In this document: one piece after another, positions 48,433 through 56,500 of the stretch
How the letters are laid out: each line of letters begins with the position of its first letter
Position numbering within the stretch: the first letter of the stretch is position 1
NCBI RefSeq assembly: GCF_001429065.1
Contig: NZ_LMIB01000001.1
Location: forward strand, 443,933 to 507,932
From: Sphingomonas sp. Root710
Lineage (GTDB): Bacteria > Pseudomonadota > Alphaproteobacteria > Sphingomonadales > Sphingomonadaceae
Direction of reading: 5' to 3'
DNA: 64,000 nucleotides
Position numbers and translations under genes: made by a program
Notes under the pieces: generated by a model
Seen by the model: the letters and a program-made list of their open reading frames with translations, nothing else
Databases searched by the model: none
Told to the model about the DNA's origin: nothing

Positions 48433-49173
48433 ATGTTCACCGATAAATATCTGCGCCGGCGGAAAGAAACGCTGACCGATGCGGAACGCGCGGTGCTGGA
48501 AGACGGTGTGGCCAAGGTCGTCGAGCTTCCGCCACGCAAGGTGATCGTCGAGGCGGGCGAGACCTTGTCCCAGAGCACGCTTCTCGTCGATGGTTTCATG
48601 TGCCGCTACATCGACGACCGCAATGGTTTCCGCCAGCTCGTCGCGGTGCATGTTCCAGGCGATTTCGTCGATCTTCACGGCTATCCGCTGCGGCGGCTGG
48701 ATCATGACGTGGCGGCGCTCACCACGACGACGGTCGCGATCGTTCCGCACGGCGCGCTCGACAGGATCGTCGAGCAATATCCGGCCATGGCGCGCAAGCT
48801 CTGGTATTCGACGATGATCGACGCCGCGGTCCACCGTGCCTGGCTGTTCCGGCTGGGGCGGCTCGATGCCGGCGGGCGTATCGCGCACTTTCTGTGCGAG
48901 ATGAGCGCCCGGCTGGAGGCGGTGGGGCTGAGCGATGGCCGCCGGTTCGCGCTGGGCCTGACACAGGCTGACCTCGCGGAGATATGCGGTCTGACGAGCG
49001 TTCATACCAATCGCGTGCTACGGACCCTGCGCGAAGAGAATATCGTTACCCTTCGCTCTTCGCAGGTCGAGATCCACGATCCCGCGCGGTTGCGCCGGCT
49101 CGGCCAGTTCGACGCCGCATATCTTTATCTGGATGATACCACACCATGGGCATCGCCGGTCGGCAATCTGTGA
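48433..49173 (+). CDS. Crp/Fnr-family transcriptional regulator
   Basis: 246 residues with an N-terminal cyclic-nucleotide-binding-like beta-roll (VAVHVPGDFVDLHGYPL) and a C-terminal winged helix-turn-helix (LTQADLAEICGLTSVHTNRVLRTL). It lacks the N-terminal cysteine set of Fnr. ATG 48433 follows TGGAGCG at good spacing; a GTG at 48334 overlapping the ligase stop (GTGA) is an alternative and would make it coupled. It may control the adjacent stress genes, but no binding site was identified. Confidence 0.87.
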   Translation: MFTDKYLRRRKETLTDAERAVLEDGVAKVVELPPRKVIVEAGETLSQSTLLVDGFMCRYIDDRNGFRQLVAVHVPGDFVDLHGYPLRRLDHDVAALTTTTVAIVPHGALDRIVEQYPAMARKLWYSTMIDAAVHRAWLFRLGRLDAGGRIAHFLCEMSARLEAVGLSDGRRFALGLTQADLAEICGLTSVHTNRVLRTLREENIVTLRSSQVEIHDPARLRRLGQFDAAYLYLDDTTPWASPVGNL

Positions 49174-49326
49174 CGTTGATGGCTGGGCCACTGCCTGAAC
49201 CGGATGAAGCGCGGTGATCGCATGCCTAATCGCCAGCGTTGATTCCTCAAATGCGAACGCCGTCCGGCCCCTTCCGTACGCGAGCAAGCTGTGCGATCTC
49301 CGCTTGATCTGAACGGAGCGCGACTC

Positions 49327-50169
49327 ATGAACTTTCCTGCCGATTATGAGGTCCCCAAGGTCTGGCAGTGGAATCAGGCCAATGGCGGCGAATTCGCCAA
49401 CATCAACCGGCCGGTCGCGGGGCCGACGCACGACAAGGAATTGCCGGTCGGCCAGCATCCGTTGCAGCTCTATTCGCTGGCCACACCGAACGGGGTCAAG
49501 GTCACGGTCATGCTTGAGGAGTTGCTCGCGCTCGGCCATCGCGGCGCCGAATATGACGCCTGGTTGATCAATATCCGCGAAGGCGATCAGTTCGGCAGTG
49601 GTTTCGTCGCGGTCAATCCCAACTCCAAGATCCCCGCCTTGATGGATCGCAGCACCGCCGAGCCGACGCGCGTGTTCGAATCCGGATCGATCCTGCTCTA
49701 TCTGGCCGAAAAATTCGGAGCCTTCCTGCCGCGCGATCATGCCAAGCGCGCCGAATGCCTGTCTTGGCTATTCTGGCAGATGGGCAGTGCCCCCTATCTC
49801 GGCGGCGGCTTCGGTCATTTCTATGCCTATGCGCCGATGAAGATCGAATATTGCATCGACCGTTTCACGATGGAGGTTAAGCGCCAGCTCGACGTCCTAG
49901 ACCGCCGCCTCGCCGATCATGAATATCTGGCGGGCGACGAATATACGATCGCCGACATCGCAGTCTGGCCGTGGTATGGCGGTGTCATCGCCGACAACAG
50001 TTACAACGCCGCCGAATTCCTCGACGGGGCGAGCTACACCAATGTCCTGCGATGGCAGAAAAAGATCGCAGACCGGCCCGCGGTGCAGCGCGGCCGCCGC
50101 GTCAACCGTATCGTCGGTCCCGAGGAACTGCAGGTGCGCGAGCGGCACGACGCGAGCGATATCAGCTGA
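49327..50169 (+). CDS. yghU: YghU-type glutathione-dependent disulfide-bond oxidoreductase
   Basis: 280 residues. The extended N-terminus (YEVPKVWQWNQANGGEFANI, INRPVAGPTHDKEL) before the thioredoxin domain is specific to the YghU/YfcG Nu-class GSTs. LYSLATPNGVKV replaces the usual Cys/Ser active site with Thr-Pro-Asn. The C-terminal helical domain ends before KKIADRPAVQRGRRV. These enzymes bind two glutathiones and reduce disulfides or peroxides. GGAG 9 bases upstream supports ATG 49327. It fits the stress-gene neighbourhood. Confidence 0.92.
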   Translation: MNFPADYEVPKVWQWNQANGGEFANINRPVAGPTHDKELPVGQHPLQLYSLATPNGVKVTVMLEELLALGHRGAEYDAWLINIREGDQFGSGFVAVNPNSKIPALMDRSTAEPTRVFESGSILLYLAEKFGAFLPRDHAKRAECLSWLFWQMGSAPYLGGGFGHFYAYAPMKIEYCIDRFTMEVKRQLDVLDRRLADHEYLAGDEYTIADIAVWPWYGGVIADNSYNAAEFLDGASYTNVLRWQKKIADRPAVQRGRRVNRIVGPEELQVRERHDASDIS

Positions 50170-50309
50170 CCGGCGGAGATCGGCTCAACAGGCAGCATGG
50201 CTGCGACTAAGGCGCGGCGCATGAACGGGATAGCCATCGGATCGGGCAGGGAAGCGACGCTGTCGTCGCCATGCTGCTGGCGACGGCGCACTTGGTGCGC
50301 CTGATCGTT

Positions 50310-50691
50310 CCCGCCCTACCGCGCCGGCATCAAGGGCGAGATTCTGCAATTCTCCGCCATCACCGGGAGCAATATTCCTGCATCGACCTTCAACGCCGAT
50401 CGCACTTCGCAGCAGGGGACCGAGGCGGGGCTGGAGTTAGCACTGGGCGCGGTTGCGGCAGGTCTATCTGTATATCGACTTCCGTTTCCGCGATAACGCG
50501 CAATATGGCAGCAACCGCCTGCTGGTGAATGCGCGCCACCAATATTGGGCCGAACTGCGGCTCGGCAGTGGCGATCAGTCTGTCGCCGAACCTCGAATGG
50601 ACGCCGCATGGGCGCTGGGCTGCTGTTTCCGCTGACCGGGCAGTCGATTGTCGTGGCGCTGGCAGGCGATATCGGGCTGCGGCGCGCCTAA
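50310..50691 (+). pseudogene. Degraded TonB-dependent receptor, C-terminal remnant
   Basis: Three reading frames in succession encode pieces of a TonB-dependent receptor barrel: YRAGIKGEILQF and FNADRTSQQGTEAGLEL (from about 50318), then DFRFRDNAQYGSNRLLVNAR (from about 50478), then NLEWTPHGRWA (from about 50589). They are in the order and spacing expected near the C-terminus of FecA/PqqU-like receptors. At least two frameshifts separate them, and the final strands are changed. The N-terminal plug, TonB box and most of the barrel are absent. The stretch 50170-50310 shows nothing recognisable. Confidence 0.75.
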
Positions 50692-52949
50692 TATTCGGCG
50701 TAAGGATCGATGTCGCTTCTGGGCAGATCGATCGTGAAAGTCGTTCCCTTGCCGGGAGCGCTCTGACAATCGATCGCGCCGCCATGGCGCAGCACGACGG
50801 TCCGCACGAACGCAAGGCCGAGGCCGATCCCCTCGCGCGGGCCCTGCTGGAACCGTTCGAACAGCTTCGCGCGCTGCTCCTGGCTCATGCCGACGCCCTG
50901 ATCGGCGATCGTCAGGCGGATCTGGCCATTGGCCTCCGCCAGCGTGCAGCGTATGACGCCCTTGTCGCTATATTTGATCGCGTTGCCGATGAGGTTGATC
51001 ACCGCACGGGTCAGCAGTTGGCGGTCGCCCTCGACCATGTGCGGATCGTCGATGCCCTCGACGTCCACCTTGATACCGCGCGCACGAGCCTCCGCCCAAA
51101 GCGCGTCGGCGGCGTCGATCGCGACATCGTTGAGGTCGATCGGCTCGGGCTCGATCGGCTTCGCCTCAGCGCGGGCGAGCTGGACGAAGTCCTCGGCGAG
51201 CTGGAGGGTGCGGTTGGCGAGATTCTCGATCCGGGTGGAGATCGGCTTGGGCACCAGCGTCTCGGGGCCGCGCAGCAGGGTCAGGATTGCCGACTGCGGC
51301 GCACGCATGTCGTGGCTGAGCAGTTGCAGCGCCTCCTCGCGGTGGCGCTCGGCCTGCTTCAGCGGACTGATGTCGACGATGCGCATGATCCAGCCGACCT
51401 GCGCGTCGGTCGCGTCGCGCTGCGCGACATAGCGAATCTCGAAGCTGCCGCCGTCCTCGGTAACGGCTTCTGCACCGCCCGGGTCGGGAGCCTTTTCGGC
51501 AAAGGGCGACAGGATGCCGCCCTCGGTGGCGCGGAAGCGCGTGATCAGGTTGCGCAGGTCAGCGCCCTCGGTCACGGGTGTGTCCAGGCGCGCAGCCAGC
51601 CGTCGCCCTTCGGCGTTTGTGAGCGCGATCCGTCCATCGAGATCGGTGACATAGGTCGCATCGGGCAAATGGCCGATCGCGTCGGAGAGAAAACGGCGGA
51701 GATCGCGCAACCGGTCGATCGCCTGACCGAGCAGGGTTGCCTGCAACGTGATCTCGCGCTGGCTGGCGGCGCGTTGCTGGCGCGGGAAGGCGTCGGCTTC
51801 GCTTTGTAAAAGTCGCAGCTCGTCGGTCATGTAGCTGCTGATCGCCTGCAACCGCCGCCATCCCCACAGCGGATAGACGAACAGCAGTCCGATCAGCGCG
51901 GCGGCGGGAGGCAGCCAGATATTGGCGAAACGGAACAGACCGAAGACGAGCGCCAGGATGCCGAAGACAAGAGCCAGCGCGAGATTGGCCGCGCCGCGCG
52001 GGCTGAGGCGCAGGAACCCGACCAGCAGCAGCCACAAGGGCACGAGCGCGCCGGCCAGTACCCAATCCCGGGATAGCGGGGTGATCGCCTCGCCACGCAG
52101 CAGCGCGTCGAGCATGTTCGCCTGGATCTCGACCCCCGCCATCTGGCTGGTGATGCCCGATGTCGGGGTCGGATAGCTGTCGCCCATGCCGTCGGCGGTC
52201 GCGCCGATCAGGACGTGGCGGCCCCTCAGCAGCTCAGGCGGGATGCGCCCTTCGATCAGGTCGATGAAGGAGAAGGTACGGACATGGCCAGCCGCGCCGC
52301 CATAGGGGATCAGGATCGGCCGGGCCTGCCATAGTCCGCGCCGGGTGGCATGCGAATCGCCGTTGACCTTCAAGCCCGCCATTGCCGCGCCGAGCTGGAG
52401 CCAGGCCCGGCCGTCGCCGCCTTCTTCGAGATAGGCTTTGCGGATCACGCGATCGCCGTCGAAATGAAGATTGACCTGCACGATCCCCGCAGCGGCGCCG
52501 GCCAGCGGACCAGAGGGCAGGGCGATGGAATAAGCGGCACCGTTCGGGCCGGGCACGTCGATCACCTGAGGCAGATAAGTCGGGCTGCGGCGGACGGCGG
52601 CGGCGAGGATATCGTCGTCGGCAGTGGGCTCTACGAACAGCACGTCATATCCCACCGCCCGGGGGTGCGCCTCTGCGAGCCGGTCGAGCGCGGCGGCATG
52701 AACGCGGCGCGGCCAGGGCCAGCGGCCGATCGCCTGGAGACTGCGATTGTCGATCGCGATGATCACGATGTCTTCGGGCGGCGGACGTTCCGATGCGGTC
52801 AGCGCCCGGTCATAGACGATATGGTCGAGCCGGTCGGTCAGCCGCCCGAGCACCAGCGCGATGACGAGCAAGGTCGCGACGAGCGCGACCGCCAGCCATT
52901 CAGCGTAGAGTCTGGCTGGAACCGAAGAGCGCGGGCTGGCTTCGGCCAT
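50688..52949 (-). CDS. CHASE2-domain sensor histidine kinase with PAS domain
   Basis: 753 residues. One N-terminal membrane helix (about 15-37) leads into a CHASE2 sensory domain (DHIVYDRAL, IVIIAIDNRSLQAIGRWPWPR region, then YDVLFVEP). Three further helices lie at about residues 300-380, followed by a PAS domain (ATYVTDLDGRIALTNAEG), HisKA with His546 in LLSHDMRAP and HATPase (GNAIKYSDKG, GIGLGLAFV). The CHASE2 part would be periplasmic. The start overlaps the upstream LysM-FecR gene by 50 bases in another frame, so the two are tightly coupled. It is the third gene of a regulator / FecR / kinase operon. Confidence 0.93.
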   Translation of the reverse strand: MAEASPRSSVPARLYAEWLAVALVATLLVIALVLGRLTDRLDHIVYDRALTASERPPPEDIVIIAIDNRSLQAIGRWPWPRRVHAAALDRLAEAHPRAVGYDVLFVEPTADDDILAAAVRRSPTYLPQVIDVPGPNGAAYSIALPSGPLAGAAAGIVQVNLHFDGDRVIRKAYLEEGGDGRAWLQLGAAMAGLKVNGDSHATRRGLWQARPILIPYGGAAGHVRTFSFIDLIEGRIPPELLRGRHVLIGATADGMGDSYPTPTSGITSQMAGVEIQANMLDALLRGEAITPLSRDWVLAGALVPLWLLLVGFLRLSPRGAANLALALVFGILALVFGLFRFANIWLPPAAALIGLLFVYPLWGWRRLQAISSYMTDELRLLQSEADAFPRQQRAASQREITLQATLLGQAIDRLRDLRRFLSDAIGHLPDATYVTDLDGRIALTNAEGRRLAARLDTPVTEGADLRNLITRFRATEGGILSPFAEKAPDPGGAEAVTEDGGSFEIRYVAQRDATDAQVGWIMRIVDISPLKQAERHREEALQLLSHDMRAPQSAILTLLRGPETLVPKPISTRIENLANRTLQLAEDFVQLARAEAKPIEPEPIDLNDVAIDAADALWAEARARGIKVDVEGIDDPHMVEGDRQLLTRAVINLIGNAIKYSDKGVIRCTLAEANGQIRLTIADQGVGMSQEQRAKLFERFQQGPREGIGLGLAFVRTVVLRHGGAIDCQSAPGKGTTFTIDLPRSDIDPYAEY

Positions 52950-54048
52950 TGCCGGTCATGCTGGTTTGTACGCTCGAGCCAGTATCGCGCGGCGCCTGGT
53001 CCTGATCCGCTGGCGGCGGTGTGGTGGTGTTACGGCCTGAGGAGAAGGTTCCCGGAATTCCTTCCAGACCCGAGGGTGCAATGGCGCTCATCCGCACGAA
53101 GAAGCTGACATTGCCGAGCCCCGAGAATTCGACGGTCGGTTTATCGGACTGTTTCTCCGCGAGGATTTCGCGGAACGTGATATCGGCGGCGAGCTGCGTC
53201 CGATATCCTCTGGCGCCCTCGACGGGATCCGCGGTGATGATGATGGTATCGCCCGCGCCTCTGGCGAGCGAGGTCAGGACGGGAGGCGGCAACAGTTTCA
53301 CCGGCGGCTGAATGCCCTCGGGCGTGCCGATTACGCCATAGCCCTTGGGCACGCCGATCTCGTCCTTCTCCTCATCGGGCGCAACACCGACCGTGCCGCC
53401 GATAACCTCGGTCTGGGTCTGGTTTGCCTTTGGATCGAAGCCGACATTGAAATCGGTGCCGCGCACGGCCGAAACCGAAAGCGGCGTCGTCACCTGGAAA
53501 CTGCTGTTGGGATTGCGGATCGGGGTGACGGTGGAGCGAGCGCGGCCCTCCTGCAGGCGGAATGCGCGGTCGACGCTGTCGGTCAGCAAGATTCGCCGCA
53601 GCCGATCGACGCGGATGCGACTTTGCGACGGCAGGGAGATCGCGCTGCCATCGTTGAAGCCCACGGTGACGAAGGCGTTGGCGCTGGTTTCGATACGATT
53701 TCCCTGCGCGACGCGCATGCCAACCGTGGCCTGCTTCCCGTCGATCGCGACGTCACCACGGAAAGAGGATATCACCCCATAAGCGGGTTCGATACGCAGC
53801 AGCCGTTCCGGAATGACGAGCTGCGAACCGATCGGCACGCGATATGGATCGGCGATGCGGTTGAGCTGCTGGACGGTCCGAAAATCATCCTTGTTCGTCA
53901 GATATTTGGCGCTCAGCCCGATCAGCGTGTCACCGGCGCGCACGGTATAGCGAACACTCCGCTCGACCGATTGCGCCAAGGCAGCCGACCCGGCAGACAG
54001 CAGCGCCAACGCGCCGATCAGGAACAGGAAGGGCCGGAAGCGCGCCAT
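52900..54048 (-). CDS. Secreted LysM and FecR-domain protein
   Basis: 382 residues. A signal peptide (RPFLFLIGALALLSAGSAALAQ) is followed by a LysM domain (about 33-80, YTVRAGDTLIGLSAKYL) that binds peptidoglycan-like glycans. A FecR domain follows (about 90-190, with VTVGFNDGSAISLPSQS and VSAVRGTDFNVGF). The remainder is a beta-rich region, possibly fibronectin-like, ending in a disordered Pro/Gln/Ser tail. FecR domains are periplasmic sensors in iron signalling, but here no sigma factor or receptor is adjacent. It lies between the response regulator (4 bases upstream) and the CHASE2 kinase, and is a likely sensory partner of that kinase. Confidence 0.92.
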   Translation of the reverse strand: MARFRPFLFLIGALALLSAGSAALAQSVERSVRYTVRAGDTLIGLSAKYLTNKDDFRTVQQLNRIADPYRVPIGSQLVIPERLLRIEPAYGVISSFRGDVAIDGKQATVGMRVAQGNRIETSANAFVTVGFNDGSAISLPSQSRIRVDRLRRILLTDSVDRAFRLQEGRARSTVTPIRNPNSSFQVTTPLSVSAVRGTDFNVGFDPKANQTQTEVIGGTVGVAPDEEKDEIGVPKGYGVIGTPEGIQPPVKLLPPPVLTSLARGAGDTIIITADPVEGARGYRTQLAADITFREILAEKQSDKPTVEFSGLGNVSFFVRMSAIAPSGLEGIPGTFSSGRNTTTPPPADQDQAPRDTGSSVQTSMTGNGRSQPALFGSSQTLR

Positions 54049-54052
54049 AGTC

Positions 54053-54757
54053 TCAGCCCTCGCCGGCGTCGGGCTCCAGCGCCTCGAGCCGGTAGCCGTA
54101 GCTATACACCGGAATGAGGCGGAAGCCGCGTTCGGGCCGCAGGCCGAGCTTTGCCCGGATTCGCGATATATGGGCGTCGAGCGTCCGTGTCGGCAGGTCG
54201 GGGTTCCGCCCCCAGACCATTTCCAGCAGGTAGGAGCGCGACAGCGGACGGTGAAGGTTGCGGAACAGCGTCGCGGCCAGTTCGAATTCCTTCGCCGTCA
54301 GGGTGATCGTTTCGTCCTCGACCGTTACCGTCTGGCGCGCGGGATGCAAGGTGTAGGGACCATAGCTTTCATTGGCGGTGATCGCCTCGCGCGGGCCGGT
54401 GCGGCGATGGATCGCAGCGATGCGCGCGAGCAGCACCGCGGGCTGGACCGGCTTGATGACATAATCGTCGGCTCCGGCGGCGAGCCCGGCGACGATGTCC
54501 TCGTCGCTGTTGCGGTTGGTGAGCAGCAGCGAGGGGACGGGCTTGTCCATATTCTCGTGCATCCAAGCAATGATCTCCGGACCGCTCTTGTCGGGCATGT
54601 TCCAGTCGAGGATGACGAGATCGAACGTGTCCTGGCGCAGCCGCGTCGACAGCGAGCGCGCGTTATGAAACTCGTAGCAATAATGCCCGGCTTCGATCAG
54701 CGTCTGGCTGACGAAGGCAAGCGCCGCGGCTTCATCGTCGAGGACGGCTATGCGCAT
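54053..54757 (-). CDS. OmpR-family response regulator
   Basis: 234 residues from ATG 54757 (MRIAVLDDEA). The receiver domain has Asp51 in VILDWNMPD and Lys in YVIKPVQP; a winged-helix DNA-binding domain follows (LTAKEFELAATLFRN, RTLDAHISRIRAKLGL). In-frame ATGs at 54799 and 54820 are possible starts. It is the first gene of a three-gene operon with the LysM-FecR protein and the CHASE2 kinase. It is the probable target of that kinase. Confidence 0.93.
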   Translation of the reverse strand: MRIAVLDDEAAALAFVSQTLIEAGHYCYEFHNARSLSTRLRQDTFDLVILDWNMPDKSGPEIIAWMHENMDKPVPSLLLTNRNSDEDIVAGLAAGADDYVIKPVQPAVLLARIAAIHRRTGPREAITANESYGPYTLHPARQTVTVEDETITLTAKEFELAATLFRNLHRPLSRSYLLEMVWGRNPDLPTRTLDAHISRIRAKLGLRPERGFRLIPVYSYGYRLEALEPDAGEG

Positions 54758-54929
54758 GCTATCGGCCGTCGGATTGGCCGGGGTTTCGGGTCGAGCCATG
54801 CCGCGGACAATGCCTGCCATGGTCGCCGAAGCCAAGAGCATGCTGGGATGCCCGTTTCATATTCGTCCTTCCATCCGGTCCGATATGGATGGTGCTTTAA
54901 CCATGTTGGACCAATTTCGAAGGTCACGA

Positions 54930-54941
54930 ACTGCAAAGTTG
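54930..54941. promoter_or_regulatory. Palindrome upstream of the response-regulator operon
   Basis: TGCAAAGTTGCA has 5-base arms (TGCAA/TTGCA) around AG, about 173 bases before ATG 54757. It lies in the 383-base gap 54758-55140, which is AT-rich in its middle and shows no supported gene. A regulator-binding site is possible but unproven. Confidence 0.3.
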
Positions 54942-55140
54942 CAATTGTTTACAGCGGCTTTTGCCCCAAGCTGCTTATGGTTAACGCGGCGGTACCGGTC
55001 TGCGAGAGGATCGGGGGGCCGGATGTGGAGATTGCTCCTCTCCATCCGGCTGGCCTGTCTGCCCTGGCAGGCTGATGCTCGGCGCGGCCGGTATCGCCAA
55101 CCTTTTCCAGTAGCGTTGCGTTCCGCGCGCCGATTCGCGC

Positions 55141-56412
55141 TCAGATCAGCTGGGCGATCGCGTGCAGGCCGATGCCGATCAGCCCGCCGACCAGCGTGCC
55201 GTTGACCCGGATATATTGCAGGTCGCGGCCCACCGCGTTTTCGAGCTGCAAGGTGACGGTGTGGGCGTCCCAGCTCTTGATCGTGTCGGACACCAGGGTG
55301 ACGATGCCGTCGCCATAATCGGCGACGAGGCCGACCGTGATCCGCCGCGCGAAGCGGTTGATCGTCCGGCGAAGGCCCGCATCGTTCTGCAGTGTTTCGC
55401 CGAGTTGCTTCAGCGCCTCGCCGACCTGTCCGCCCAGAGCGGCGTTGGGATCGCGCGCAGCCTCGATCAGCCGCAGCCGCGCGCTTTGCCACAGCCTATC
55501 GAGCCAGGCGGCGACTGCCGGGCTCTCGAGCAGGTCGGCCTTGAGCTCCGCGACCTTGGCCTGAGTTTCGCGGTCATGCTGCAGCTTGTCGGCGAGTTGT
55601 TCGAGCCCTTCCTGGGCCTTGAGACGCAGCGGATGCTGCGGGTCGGTCGACATGTCGTCGAGCAATTTGTGCAGACCTTCGACAATCGCGGTCGACAGTT
55701 TCTCGTCGAGGCCGGTCCAGCGCATGAATTTGCCCGTGCGCGCCTGCACCATGTCGTGGATCATGCCCTCATTGTGCAGCAATATCCGGCTCGCCCAGCC
55801 GATGATGCCGTCGAGCATCTCGGCATGGCGGTTCTCGATGATCGCGGCGTCGAGCGTGCGGCCGAGCAGGGGGGCGATGTCGAACCCGCGCAGACGGTTC
55901 GCGAGCGCGCCCTTGATCGTCGCGCCGAGCTTGTCGTCACCCAGCGATTCGAGGATCGTCGCGAGCGCGCGGCCAATCCCTTCGCGGGTGCGGCCGCCCT
56001 GCGGCGGATTGGCGAGCAGCCGGCCGATCGCGCCAGCGACGTCGACCCTGCCCATCCGCCGCGCGACGACCGATGCGGTGAGGAAATTGACGCGCAGGAA
56101 GGCGGCGAGACTGGTGCCGATGCGATCCTTGTTACGCGGAATGATCGCGGTGTGCGGGATGGGCAGGCCGAGTGGGTGGCGGAACAACGCCGTCACTGCG
56201 AACCAGTCGGCCAGGCCGCCGACCATTGCCGCTTCGGCGAAGGCGCGCAGATAGCCCCAGCCCGCCGCGGCATCGGCCCCCTCGTGGCGGCGCGCGAACA
56301 GATACAGCCCGGCCATGATGACAAGCAGCCCCGAGGCGACGATCCGCATGCCGCGGACCCCACCCTGGGCGGGGTTGAAGCGATCGAGTCCGGTGGCCTG
56401 CAGCAGGTTCAT
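55141..56412 (-). CDS. DUF445 membrane-associated protein
   Basis: 423 residues. An N-terminal membrane helix (VASGLLVIMAGLYLFA) is followed by the DUF445 signature AAMVGGLADWFAVTALFRHPLGLPIPHTAII. A long amphipathic helical region follows, and a C-terminal hydrophobic segment (GGLIGIGLHAIAQLI) ends the protein. The family (YheB/YtjP-like) has no established function. It is a single gene, separated from the RND operon by a GC-rich hairpin. Confidence 0.9.
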   Translation of the reverse strand: MNLLQATGLDRFNPAQGGVRGMRIVASGLLVIMAGLYLFARRHEGADAAAGWGYLRAFAEAAMVGGLADWFAVTALFRHPLGLPIPHTAIIPRNKDRIGTSLAAFLRVNFLTASVVARRMGRVDVAGAIGRLLANPPQGGRTREGIGRALATILESLGDDKLGATIKGALANRLRGFDIAPLLGRTLDAAIIENRHAEMLDGIIGWASRILLHNEGMIHDMVQARTGKFMRWTGLDEKLSTAIVEGLHKLLDDMSTDPQHPLRLKAQEGLEQLADKLQHDRETQAKVAELKADLLESPAVAAWLDRLWQSARLRLIEAARDPNAALGGQVGEALKQLGETLQNDAGLRRTINRFARRITVGLVADYGDGIVTLVSDTIKSWDAHTVTLQLENAVGRDLQYIRVNGTLVGGLIGIGLHAIAQLI

Positions 56413-56473
56413 CAGAACAAAATGGCTGTTGGCGCGGATTGTTCAACCGAAACGATCATTAGCTGCGGCGGCG

Positions 56474-56493
56474 GCCCCGGCTTGCGCCGGGGC
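56474..56493 (-). terminator. Hairpin downstream of the RND permease gene
   Basis: GCCCCGGC-TTGC-GCCGGGGC, a perfect 8-base stem with a 4-base loop, 8 bases past the permease stop. There is no clear T-run. This sequence is also a frequent intergenic repeat type in GC-rich alphaproteobacteria. Confidence 0.5.
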
Positions 56494-56500
56494 GAGCCTG

